Source: G963675935 sp963675935
Lineage (GTDB): Bacteria > Planctomycetota > Planctomycetia > Pirellulales > Thermoguttaceae
Direction of reading: 5' to 3'
Assembly: GCA_963675935.2 (NCBI GenBank)
Contig: CAXXPV010000008.1
Coordinates: 558,001 to 622,000 of the forward strand
DNA length: 64,000 bases
Below are positions 1 to 8,900 of this stretch, one piece after another. How positions within the stretch are numbered: the stretch's first letter is position 1; every line of letters starts with the position of its first letter. Under the pieces are notes generated by a model. The model had not been told where the DNA came from and did not search any database. It was given only the letters and a program-made list of their open reading frames with translations. The position numbers and the translations under genes were made by a program.

Positions 1-1
1 T

Positions 2-472
2 AAAAAGCTCGACGAGCTTGCCAAGCAGGATCCCGGCGGCTACCCGCACCGGCTGAACGTCTATCCCGGCCTCGGCCATTGGATGAATCGCAAGGACGCG
101 GAATCGGTGCCGTGGATGGCCAAACTCACCCGCGATCCTTGGCCGAAAAAAGTCGTGTGGTGTCAGTCCAGCCGTCTCCACGACCGTTTCTATTGGCTCG
201 GCTTGCCCGCCGGGGTCGCCAAACCAGGCATGACCATCCGCGCCGGCGTCGAAAACAATGTCATCACGATTGACGCGCCCGACGTATCGAGTCTCGTTTT
301 GCGTCTCAACGACCGGCTGGTCGATCTGGAACAACCGCTCACGGTGCGGCTCAACGGCAAGACGGTTTTCGAGGGCAAGGCGACGCGCCAAGCCGGCGTG
401 ATCCTCAAGTCGCTCGAACAACGCGGCGATCCGCACAGCGCCGCCACGGCGTTGCTGGAAGTGAAGAAATAA
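2..472 (+). CDS. alpha/beta hydrolase, C-terminal fragment (cut by window edge)
   Basis: The reading frame is open from base 2, so the gene starts before the window. The visible 156 residues contain the stretch YPGLGHWM, which looks like the region around the catalytic histidine of dienelactone-hydrolase/esterase-type alpha/beta hydrolases. A beta-rich tail follows, typical of the secreted planctomycete members of this group. The nucleophile and acid lie outside the window, so the substrate cannot be judged. The stop is followed after 8 bases by the next gene, suggesting one transcript. The family call rests on the His region and overall resemblance only. Confidence 0.55.
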   Translation, partial: KKLDELAKQDPGGYPHRLNVYPGLGHWMNRKDAESVPWMAKLTRDPWPKKVVWCQSSRLHDRFYWLGLPAGVAKPGMTIRAGVENNVITIDAPDVSSLVLRLNDRLVDLEQPLTVRLNGKTVFEGKATRQAGVILKSLEQRGDPHSAATALLEVKK

Positions 473-483
473 CGGAGGTCGTG

Positions 484-1635
484 ATGAACCCGCGCCAACC
501 GATCGTTTCCCGACTGTTCGGCTGTTTGTGCTGGGCATTGTTCTGCTGCATGGGCGGCATTGCCGCGGCCGGTTCCGCCGAGGACTGGGAGCTGATGAAA
601 CGAATCAGTCCGCGAGGCTACGTGTGCGGCTTTGTGGACAAACCGCTTGCGATTGACGGGCGACTCGACGAACCGGCTTGGCAGGCCGCGCCGTGGACCG
701 ATGATTTCGCCGACATTGAAGGCAGCCGCAAGCCAACGCCTCGCTTTCGCACCCGGGCGAAAATGCTTTGGGACAACGAGCATCTTTACATTGCCGCCGA
801 GTTGGAAGAACCACACCTGATGGGCACGGTCGCCAAGCACGACGCGGTAATCTTCGCCGACAACGATTTCGAAGTCTTTATTAATCCCGACGGCAACAAT
901 CACAATTACTACGAGCTGGAACTGAACGCCCTGAACACAACGTGGGATCTTCATCTGGCGAAGCCGTACAAAGACGGTGGGTCGGCCGACAACAGTTTTG
1001 AGCTAACGGGCTTAAAGACCGCGGTTCACCGGAAGGGCACCTTGAACAATCCGGCCGACAAGGACGAGGGTTGGTGTGTGGAAATCGCCATTCCCTGGAA
1101 AGCCCTTGCCCAGCATTCCAAGCGTCGTTCGCCGCCGTCTGACGGCGATCAATGGCGAATCGATTTTTCGCGGGTGGAGTGGCAATTCACAGTTGTCGAT
1201 GGCAAATACGTGAAAGTGCCCAACACGCCCGAGAATAATTGGATATGGTCGCCACCGGGCATCATCGACATGCACCGGCCCGAGCGTTGGGGATACGTGC
1301 AGTTTTCCAAAGAACCGCCAAGCAAGGGCGTTTTCGTGCCCGATCCAACGCTTTCAGGACGTGACCGCTTGATGGAAGTTTACCACCGGCAGAAATCGTT
1401 CCATGAAAAGCATGGCCGCTGGGCCAAGACGTTGGCCGAATTGGGCATTTTGTCTCCAGGCGGAAAAGGCGGCGGCGAACCGGTGGAGATGAAGCTGACC
1501 GGCGATGGTTTTCGAGCAAGTCTGAAGATGCCGATCGGCGACACAACCCGGCGGCTCTTCGTTCGTCAGGATTCCTTGCTGTGGGCCGATGATTTGGAAA
1601 AAACGTCAGAAAAGCAAAATAGCCCGAAGGGATAA
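484..1635 (+). CDS. secreted protein with CBM9-like sugar-binding domain
   Basis: Residues 1-30 form a signal peptide with a hydrophobic core (LFGCLCWALFCCMGG). Residues ~55-265 match the CBM9/DOMON-like carbohydrate-binding fold seen in many planctomycete exported proteins: IDGRLDEPAW near the start, LWDNEHLYIAAELEEP, then DNDFEVFINPDG and YYELELNALNT. The last ~100 residues have no recognised domain. ATG 484 is preferred over GTG 481 because the Shine-Dalgarno CGGAGG (473-478) is then 5 bases upstream. It probably binds polysaccharide or sugar outside the cytoplasm. It lies directly behind the hydrolase fragment and may share its transcript. Confidence 0.75.
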   Translation: MNPRQPIVSRLFGCLCWALFCCMGGIAAAGSAEDWELMKRISPRGYVCGFVDKPLAIDGRLDEPAWQAAPWTDDFADIEGSRKPTPRFRTRAKMLWDNEHLYIAAELEEPHLMGTVAKHDAVIFADNDFEVFINPDGNNHNYYELELNALNTTWDLHLAKPYKDGGSADNSFELTGLKTAVHRKGTLNNPADKDEGWCVEIAIPWKALAQHSKRRSPPSDGDQWRIDFSRVEWQFTVVDGKYVKVPNTPENNWIWSPPGIIDMHRPERWGYVQFSKEPPSKGVFVPDPTLSGRDRLMEVYHRQKSFHEKHGRWAKTLAELGILSPGGKGGGEPVEMKLTGDGFRASLKMPIGDTTRRLFVRQDSLLWADDLEKTSEKQNSPKG

Positions 1636-1907
1636 TAAACTGGCATCCCATTTCATGCGAATGTAGACATTCGGGCGGAAATTGGGTATATTGCACCTTG
1701 CACGGGCACTGGTGATACATTTTTTCCGAGGGAGAACATGTATCAATTCAAACCGCGTACAGTATAAACATCAGCGTTTCCCGCCTCAGACGCCCACCAT
1801 CCCAATTTTCCACGCCCTGCAATATCGATCTCGCCGCTTCGTTCGCGGTGCTTCGGTCTTTCATGGGGCAATGTTGGAAATTCCTTTTTTCTCCACGAGC
1901 CAAAACC

Positions 1908-3221
1908 ATGCGAAAACAGTCCGGTCTCAATCGACGTAACTTTCTCAAGGTAGCCGGAGCGGGGGCCGCGGCGATCTCCTCGGGCGTGCTGAGCCAGGTG
2001 GCCGCCGCCGAGTCGAAATCGCCCAGCGAAAAACTCAACATCGCCATCGTCGGCACGGCCAATCGGGCTTCGGCGAACATCGACGGCGTCGCGGCTCAAA
2101 ATCAAAACATCGTCGCCATCTGCGACATCGACAAAACCTACCTCGACCGACTTGCCCAGCGATTCCCCCAAGCGCGTTGCTATGCCGACTATCGCGAATT
2201 GCTCGATAAAGAAGCCGGCAAGCTCGACGCCGTCGTCGTCAGCACGTCCGACCATCATCATGCCCCGGCCACCATCCGCGCCATTCGCTCCGGTTTGCAC
2301 GTCTACTGCGAAAAGCCGCTGGCCCACACCGTCCACGAGGCGCGGCTCGTCGCCCGAGCCGCCAAGGAAAAAGGCGTAGCCACGCAGATGGGTACGCAAA
2401 TCCATTCCGACAACAACTATCGCCGCGTGGTCGAAATCATTCAGTGCGGCGTGATCGGCGATGTGACCGACGTCCACGTTTGGGTTGGCAAGGGTTGGGG
2501 CAGCACCATTCGGCCCAAGGGCGAGCAGAAACCGCCCGAGTCGCTCAGTTGGAATCTATGGCTGGGCGCCGCGCCCCAGCGCCCGTTCGTGGCCGGCGCC
2601 TATCATCCGGCCAACTGGCGCCGCTACTGGGATTTCGGCAATGGCACGATGGGCGACATGGCGTGCCACCTCATGGACCTGCCCTTCTGGGCGCTCAAAC
2701 TTCGCTATCCGACGCAGTGCGAGGCCGAAGGCGCCGCGGGCGATCCCGAATGTTGCCCGCCGGGGCTTATCGTGCATTACAACTTCCCCCAACGCGAGAA
2801 TTTCGGGCCGGTGAAGTTGACATGGTACGATGGCAACAAGACGCCGAAAATCGTGGCCGACGAGCGCGTGCCAGGCATGGGCGTCATGTTCATCGGCAGC
2901 AAGGGCAAGATGTTCGCCGACTACGGCAGCTATCGGCTCTTCCCCGTCGAGAAGTTCGCCGACTTCAATCCGCCCACGCCGACCATCCCCAATTCCATCG
3001 GCCACTATGCCGAATGGATCAAGGCATGCAAAACAGGCTCTCCCACGAGCTGCAATTTCGACTACTCCGGCGCCTTGACCGAAGCGGTGCTTCTGGGCAG
3101 CATTGCTCACCGCCTTGGCAAGAAGCTCGATTGGGACGGCGAGAATCTTCGGGCGACCAACTGCCCCGAGGCCGACAAGTACATCAAGAAGTCGTATCGC
3201 GCCGGCTGGGAAGTCGCGTAA
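1908..3221 (+). CDS. Tat-exported Gfo/Idh/MocA-family oxidoreductase
   Basis: The N-terminus carries a twin-arginine signal (NRRNFLKVAGAGAAA), so the folded protein is probably exported by the Tat system. An NAD(P)-binding Rossmann fold follows (LNIAIVGTANRA, then VAICDIDKTYLDRLAQRFPQ). The signature EKPLAHTV, holding the conserved lysine of Gfo/Idh/MocA dehydrogenases, lies near residue 137. The C-terminal part is the family's alpha/beta substrate domain. These enzymes oxidise or reduce sugars and cyclitols. The start at 1908 is chosen because it places the RR motif near the N-terminus; the frame is also open upstream to 1848. The substrate is unknown. Confidence 0.88.
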   Translation: MRKQSGLNRRNFLKVAGAGAAAISSGVLSQVAAAESKSPSEKLNIAIVGTANRASANIDGVAAQNQNIVAICDIDKTYLDRLAQRFPQARCYADYRELLDKEAGKLDAVVVSTSDHHHAPATIRAIRSGLHVYCEKPLAHTVHEARLVARAAKEKGVATQMGTQIHSDNNYRRVVEIIQCGVIGDVTDVHVWVGKGWGSTIRPKGEQKPPESLSWNLWLGAAPQRPFVAGAYHPANWRRYWDFGNGTMGDMACHLMDLPFWALKLRYPTQCEAEGAAGDPECCPPGLIVHYNFPQRENFGPVKLTWYDGNKTPKIVADERVPGMGVMFIGSKGKMFADYGSYRLFPVEKFADFNPPTPTIPNSIGHYAEWIKACKTGSPTSCNFDYSGALTEAVLLGSIAHRLGKKLDWDGENLRATNCPEADKYIKKSYRAGWEVA

Positions 3222-3699
3222 GCCTCTGCCGGTGCTCAATACCTCCGGGGATTTCCGGGTATTAGGATTTCCGGGGACGCGTTACCTAATTAAACCAAGG
3301 GATATTTACGCTATCCAACAAGACAAAAAACAAGACAAAAAGTACACGCCCTATCTCGCAACGCTGGTCGGCATGTGAAGCGTCCGTCGGCATGTAGTGC
3401 CGATGAACTGGCTGCCGGGACGGCGAAGCCCCGGATGGTTCTTCTATGCCCTACAAAAACCTTCTGACGTCTACGGCATTCCGATGGCCCTTCCGATGAG
3501 GCCAGCCAGCGGGGAAGTTTTTGGGGGGGCGGAATATGGGAAACAACTTGATTACACCCCCTCCCGCCGGTATAGTATGGTAACGGCGGCAATGATCCCT
3601 GCGGATTGAAAATTGAGGGTCTGTCTCGGTTTCTGTGTCAAATCGGGCCGATCACAAATCCCGCCCGGCAGGCGTGACCTACCTAATTGAGGCCAACAA
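3222..3699. other. intergenic region, no gene recognised
   Basis: This 478-base stretch lies between the oxidoreductase and the ParD-like gene. It holds a short G/C-rich repeated motif (TTTCCGGG around 3250-3275) and scattered short open frames without ribosome-binding sites or recognisable products. Nothing functional could be assigned. Confidence 0.5.
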
Positions 3700-3951
3700 A
3701 TGATTCAAGTTCCAATACACGTGGAGATGGAGCCGTTTGTCAACGGCATCGTGGCCGATGGCAGCTATCATGGCACCGCGGAAGTGGTCGGCGACGCGAT
3801 TCGTCTATTGGCCCGTCGCCGCCGGCTTCTCGACGATGTGAAGGCCAGCGTCGCGGAACTTGATCGGGGCGAGTATACGGAGTATGGGGAGGGTTCTCGT
3901 CAGGCGTTTATGGCTGACATCGAATTCGCCCGGCACAAGTACCGGGGCTAA
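3700..3951 (+). CDS. ParD-like ribbon-helix-helix antitoxin, orphan
   Basis: This is an 83-residue protein. Its middle (TAEVVGDAIRLLARRRRLLDDVKASVAELDRGEY) resembles the helix region of ParD/CopG-type antitoxins, whose N-terminal strand binds DNA as a dimer. Family members usually precede a ParE toxin. Here the stop is followed within ~70 bases by an unrelated LRR gene, and no ParE-like frame is visible on either side. It may be a relic, a solitary regulator, or act on a toxin elsewhere. The call is by motif resemblance only. Confidence 0.6.
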   Translation: MIQVPIHVEMEPFVNGIVADGSYHGTAEVVGDAIRLLARRRRLLDDVKASVAELDRGEYTEYGEGSRQAFMADIEFARHKYRG

Positions 3952-4017
3952 ACGGGTCAACGGGAAAGTTGTTTGTCTCCAAATCCTCACTCCATCCTCC
4001 GACCCAATTGTATTTCC

Positions 4018-5094
4018 ATGATGGCCTCTGCAAAAGTTTTGGTTCTTTCGGCGTTGATTGCCGCTACGATTGCTTTCTGCGGCTCGGTTTACGCGGCGGA
4101 TTCCAGCAAGGATTCGACCAACGCGATCCAATCGCTCGAAAATCTGTCGGCTCAGTTGAAACGCGACAACGGCAGCGTCGTCGAGGTTAGTTTCCGAAAG
4201 ACGAAAATCGACGACTCGGCCCTCGTTCATCTGCTCGGATTGCCGAACCTGCGGTCGGTGCTGTTGAACGACACCGGCATTAGCGACGCTGGCTTGGCCA
4301 CCTTGGCAAAAATCGCCAGCCTGCAAAATCTCGACCTGCGCGGCTGCAAGGTTAGCAACGCCGGGCTTGTTCATCTGGAAAAGCTCCAAAATCTCAAGGC
4401 CCTGCGGCTGTCGGGCCAAAACAATAAAACCACCGTCGACGACAAAGGCGCCGTCGCCATCGCGAAGCTGAAGAACTTGAAAGTGCTTGTGCTCGATTTT
4501 CTTTGGGTCAGCGGCGACGGTCTTGCACAATTAAAGCCGCTTGCGAACCTCGAAGAACTCTACCTTGCCCGCACGCTGGTCGATGACGACGCGATGGCAC
4601 TGCTCGAGCAGTTTCCAAAGTTGAAAAATCTTCGGGTGGCGAAATGCCAGATTACCGACGAGGGATTGAAGCCGCTGGCCAAGCTGCCGGCGTTGGAAGA
4701 CCTCGACCTGAGCGAGTGCAGCCAATTGACCGACGCCGGGCTGGAGAATTTAGCCGGAATGAAACAATTGAAACGCTTGAATCTTTGGCGTGATTCGTTC
4801 ACCGACGCGGGCATGGCGCATCTGGCCGGTCTAACCAACCTGGTTTGGCTGAATCTCGACAACACGCAATTGACCGACGCCGGGCTGTCGTGCCTCAAGG
4901 ACATGAAGCAGCTCGAGTTTTTGCATTTAGGCTCGACGTCGATTTCCGACACGGGCCTCAAGCATATTGAACCGCTCAAGACGCTCAAGGAGCTGAGCGT
5001 CACCCGGACGGCCGTCACCGCCGCGGGCGTCGCCAAGCTGGAAAAAAATCTGCCGAACACGAAGATTAAGCTTCGGTTCGGCAGAGAGGGGTAG
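4018..5094 (+). CDS. exported leucine-rich-repeat protein
   Basis: A signal peptide (KVLVLSALIAATIAFCGSVYA) is followed by about ten 23-25-residue leucine-rich repeats of the ribonuclease-inhibitor/F-box-like type, for example LKNLRVAKCQITDEGLKPLA and LVWLNLDNTQLTDAGL. The repeats cover residues ~55 to the C-terminus. No catalytic or anchoring domain is seen, so it is probably a periplasmic or surface protein-binding scaffold. Tandem ATGs at 4018 and 4021 precede the signal peptide; the frame is open to 3973, but that start would bury it. Such LRR proteins are expanded in Planctomycetota. Confidence 0.85.
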   Translation: MMASAKVLVLSALIAATIAFCGSVYAADSSKDSTNAIQSLENLSAQLKRDNGSVVEVSFRKTKIDDSALVHLLGLPNLRSVLLNDTGISDAGLATLAKIASLQNLDLRGCKVSNAGLVHLEKLQNLKALRLSGQNNKTTVDDKGAVAIAKLKNLKVLVLDFLWVSGDGLAQLKPLANLEELYLARTLVDDDAMALLEQFPKLKNLRVAKCQITDEGLKPLAKLPALEDLDLSECSQLTDAGLENLAGMKQLKRLNLWRDSFTDAGMAHLAGLTNLVWLNLDNTQLTDAGLSCLKDMKQLEFLHLGSTSISDTGLKHIEPLKTLKELSVTRTAVTAAGVAKLEKNLPNTKIKLRFGREG

Positions 5095-5101
5095 TGTGTT
5101 C

Positions 5102-5210
5102 GTAGGTTATGCTTCAGCACAACACCTTGGCTAACTCCAATAGGACTTATGCGTCCCATGAGTCTTCTATGTCTTATTGGCACGGATGTTATGCTGAAAC
5201 ATAACCTACG
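5102..5210. repeat. inverted pair of dispersed repeat gtaggttatgctt...
   Basis: A ~25-base sequence beginning GTAGGTTATGCTTCAGCACA (5102-5126) recurs as its imperfect reverse complement at about 5184-5208, giving a possible hairpin after the LRR gene. A further copy (GTAGGTTATGCTTTAGCACA) lies at about 32962-32986. It abuts the truncated end of the glycosyltransferase pseudogene. Confidence 0.7.
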
Positions 5211-5234
5211 CATGCGCCGACAATTCAGGTTGGT

Positions 5235-5510
5235 TTAGAAATATAGTACGCGAGCTGCGCGGCGTACCATAAAGCGGCTGCCGTAAACCACGTCGGCACG
5301 GCTATGCAAGATCGGTTCGACAACGACGGGGATTTCCGTGGGGGCATATTCCAGATCGGCGTCCTGGATAATCAGAATGTCGCCGGTGGCGGCAGCGATG
5401 GCCCGCGCAATCGCGGCGGTCTTGCCCATGTTCCGCTCTTGAAGAATCAGCCGCACGCGCGAATCCCGAGCGGCAAATTCACCGACGATCTCGGCGGTGC
5501 GATCCCAGGG
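5235..5510 (-). pseudogene. glycosyltransferase family 2 fragment (broken at both ends)
   Basis: Read on the minus strand, this piece encodes DRTAEIVGEFAARDSRVRLI, then GDILIIQDADLEYAPTEIP and VVYGSRF. These are the central motifs of GT2 enzymes of the dolichyl-phosphate-mannose synthase/undecaprenyl-phosphate sugar transferase type. The N-terminal third, with the first nucleotide-sugar strand and DDGS motif, is absent: the frame runs into a group II intron end exactly where DDGST would precede DRTAEIV. The C-terminus stops early at RVLYF, near the dispersed repeat at 5102-5210. It cannot encode a working enzyme. Confidence 0.75.
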
Positions 5511-5762
5511 TAGAGTCGAGAGGTGGCGCGGTGGCCGGGGGGGGCTCCGTTTCCACCTCCCGCTCATCGAACCGGACAGGCGGATTTCCCGCATCCAGCT
5601 CTCGGACAAGGATTTCTAGGCTCGTTTGTCATGCTTTCGCCCACGGAAGGTTGCCGCCAGCTTGGGCAGATGCACCAGCCCCAGTTCGTGATACAGGCTG
5701 ATAGGAATCCCGACGCTCTGCGCCGAGGAATTGTCAGGAAGTCGGAATCCGCCAAACGACTA
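5511..5762 (-). mobile_element. 3' remnant of a group II intron (RT tail, domains V and VI)
   Basis: On the minus strand, a frame ending at 5616 carries ~47 residues (LYHELGLVHLPKLAATF and neighbours) that resemble the C-terminal tail of group II intron reverse transcriptase/maturases. Next comes a 35-base hairpin (5569-5603) starting GAGAGCTGGATGCGGGAAA and ending CCGGTTC, which matches the catalytic domain V pattern with a GAAA-type loop and a bulge. A second stem, GAGGTGG pairing with CCACCTC (5518-5560), fits domain VI. It ends in CTCTAC next to the GT2 coding sequence, which would be the 3' splice site. The 5' part of the intron is missing. Confidence 0.65.
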
Positions 5763-5763
5763 T

Positions 5764-5812
5764 GACGCAGAGCGCCCAGACAGTACGTTCCCGCGCGGGG
5801 CATGGGAACGAG
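5764..5812. repeat. half copy of the GTTCCCACGC palindromic repeat
   Basis: The sequence from GACGCAGAGCGCCCAGACAG to GGGAACGAG matches the right arm of the full elements at 33010-33153 and 59352-59496. It directly abuts the truncated 5' side of the group II intron remnant, suggesting that the repeat marks the deletion breakpoint. Confidence 0.7.
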
Positions 5813-5933
5813 GCGTTGTGGACATTTTGCCGGAAAAACCGGAAATCCCGCCGGAAAAGGAATCCATTTTCCGCGGATAGCGTCTATAATGAATGATGCA
5901 GGGCCTGCGCTTAGGAACAAGAGACGCCCCCCC

Positions 5934-8900
5934 ATGTCGAGTGGTCTAACAAACCCGCCGCCGATTCCGATGCAAACGCCGGTCGTCACGCCGTCAGTGC
6001 CGAACGACTTCGAGGGCTTTATCGACCAACGCCTGCGCCATACACGGCGTCAGCTCAAAACCACCGACATCGCCGGTGCGACGGTCACCCTGGCCATCGG
6101 CGTGCTGGCCTATCTGTTTGCCGCCGCGATGATCGACCACTGGCTGATCGCCGGCGGACTGGGCGTTTGGGGCCGCACGCTGTTGTGGCTTGGGCTGGTC
6201 GGCGCTGGGGGAACGTATTTCGTTCTTCGCGTGTTGCCGCCGCTTCTGCATCGCGTCAATCCGATCTTTGCCGCCGCCACGATCGAGAAGAGCCGGCCCA
6301 CGCTCAAAAACAGCCTCATCAATTTCCTGTTGCTGCGCAGCCATCGCCAGGAAATGACCACGCCGGTTTATCGGGCGCTCGAGTCGCGGGCCGCCGCCGA
6401 TCTGTCGCACGTTCAGATCGAGACGGCCGTCGATCGGGCGTATCTGATTCGCACCGGCTGCGTACTGGCGGCCTTCGTCGCCCTGTTCGCTCTCTATCTG
6501 ATTTTTTCGCCGAAGAATCCGTTGCGTTCCGCCGCGCGAATTCTGCTGCCGTGGTCGGCCATCGATGCGCCGACCAGGGTGACGATTCGCGACGTGCGAC
6601 CCGGCGACGCCACGGTGTTCCTCGGCGAGTCGGTCTCGGTTTCTGCCGAAGCGGCCGGCCTCGACGCCAACGAGACGCTTCTGCTGGTCTACAGTTCGGC
6701 CGACGGCCAGATTGTCGATCAGACGATTCCCATGACCGTGCCTGCGGGAGAGTATCGCTACCAGTGCAGCCTGCCGCCGGGCAAACTCGGTTTGCAGCAG
6801 GATTACGAATACTTTTTGACAGCCGGCGACTGTCGAACCGGGCGGCATCGAATCACCGTGCAGATCGCGCCCGCCATCGCCGTCGAAAAAGTCGATTATC
6901 ACTATCCCGGTTACACGGGCCTGGCCGATCAGACCGTCGAACGCCAGGGCGATCTTCGGGCGATCGAGGGAACCGAGGTCACGCTGCACGCCCGGGCCAA
7001 CACGGATGTGAAGCCCAATTCGGCCGAAATCGACCTCGGCTGCTCCGGCCGGCAAGGTGTGCGAATGAACGTCGAGGGCAAGAATGTCGAGGGCAAGTTC
7101 ACTCTGCGAATGTCGCCCGACGATCCGAAGCTGCCTAAATACGATTCTTACATGCTGCGCATGGCCGATTTGCAGGGACGCGAAAATCTCCAACCGATCC
7201 GGCATCGCATCGACGTGATCCGCGACCTGCCGCCGGAAGTTTTTGTACTCGATCAACCGGCCGAAGACGTTCAGGTGCCCGAGAACGGGTCGCTGGACAT
7301 TAAAATCAGGGCCGAAGACCCCGATTTCGGCCTTCGCCGCGTGGCGATTCGGGCCGAACGCGACGGGCGAAGTCTCTCGATCGCGCCGTCGTTGGAAAAA
7401 CGTCGGCCCGAGAAGCCGCTCGCGGGCGAGTTCACGGGAACGGTCGCTTTCGTGCCCCAAAAGCTTGGGCTAAAGGCCGGCGACCGCGCCGAGTATTGGG
7501 CCGAGGCCGAGGATAATCGCGAGCCGGTCGCCAATCGCACGGCCACCGAAAAGCGATGGATCGTTGTCGTTGCCCCGGAGAGCCAACAATCGCCAAATGA
7601 AAAGCAAGGCAAATCCGACAACGCGGAAAACAATACGAAGAACGACGCCCGCGAAAAGCCGGAAAACAATGGAGATAAGCCAGAGAAGTCGGACGGCGCC
7701 GGCGGTTCCGAAAATCCAAATCAGAATCCAGAACAGAATCCGAAGACGCAAGACAAGAAGCCCGGCGAGTCGGGCGAGGGCAAGAGTAGTGAAAATGGCG
7801 GGAAGAATGAGAAAGGTGAAAACGGCGGCAAAAACAGTGAACCGAGAAATAGTCAGGAGCAAGGCAATCAGCCCGGCGGCACGTCGGACAAGCCCAGCGA
7901 GCGAGTGAATCCCGACACTGATCCCGGCACGGCGATGGATGAGATTCTCAAGGACCAGAAGAAGGAACAACAGAAGCAGCAACAGGGAGAAAAAGAAGGC
8001 CAGGGCGACGCCGGCGGCGGAAAACCCGGCGAGAAAAAACAAGGTGAAGAAGCCGGCGGAAAACCCGGTGACATGAAACAGGGCGAGAAGGCACAAGGTG
8101 AAAATGCCGGTGGCAAGGAAGGCGAGAAGAAGCAAGGCGAGCAAGCCGGTGAAAAACAGGACGAGAAGCAGGGTGAAAACGCCGGCGGTAAGAAAGGCGA
8201 GAAAAACCAGGGCAAACAAGCCGGTGGTAAGCAGGACGAGAAGAAACAAGGTGAAAAGCTAGACGGCAAGGAAGGCGAGAAGAAACAAGGTGAAGAATCC
8301 GGCGGCAAGCCTGACGAGAAGAATCAGGGCGGGGCGGCCGGCGGCAAGCCGGATGAGAAGCAGGGCGAAAATGGCAAGAACGGCACAGGGCAAACTCCTC
8401 CGGGCGCCGAGGGAAGCCCTACCAACGAAAAAACGCCCGGTGCATCTAGCTCGCCCGACGACAAGGGTTCCAACGAGAAATCGGACAGCGGCGAAAAGCC
8501 GTCGAAAAGCCCCAATCAGCGTCCTTCCGACACCCCGAGCAATACGTCCGGCGACCGCAGCGGCAATGGCGACGTAGGCGAAGGACAGAAATCGCCCAGC
8601 GAGGGCGGCGGCTCGCCCGGTTCGCACACCCCGTCGAAAGACGGTGGGCAACTCGATCGTGGCCCCGGCGGCGACGAGGTCGGAGAAAATCCCGGTGATA
8701 AGCCCGTGGCTGGAAAGGGAAAATCCAGCGAGGGCAAAAAGGCGGAAAAGGGGGCTGAGGGTGCGAAGGGTGCAGGAAAGTCGGCCGATGGCAAAGCCGA
8801 CGAAAACGGCCCAAAACAAGACGGCAAAACAGCCGATGCCGCTGGGGCCAAGGGCCAATCGGCCGATGGCAAACCCGACGGGAAGGATGGCAAGGCCCCT

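Noticed and set aside
5564..5989. 141-codon minus-strand frame over the intron remnant
   Set aside because: Only another frame of the same DNA matches an RT-like tail, and this frame crosses the palindrome and the start of the next gene.
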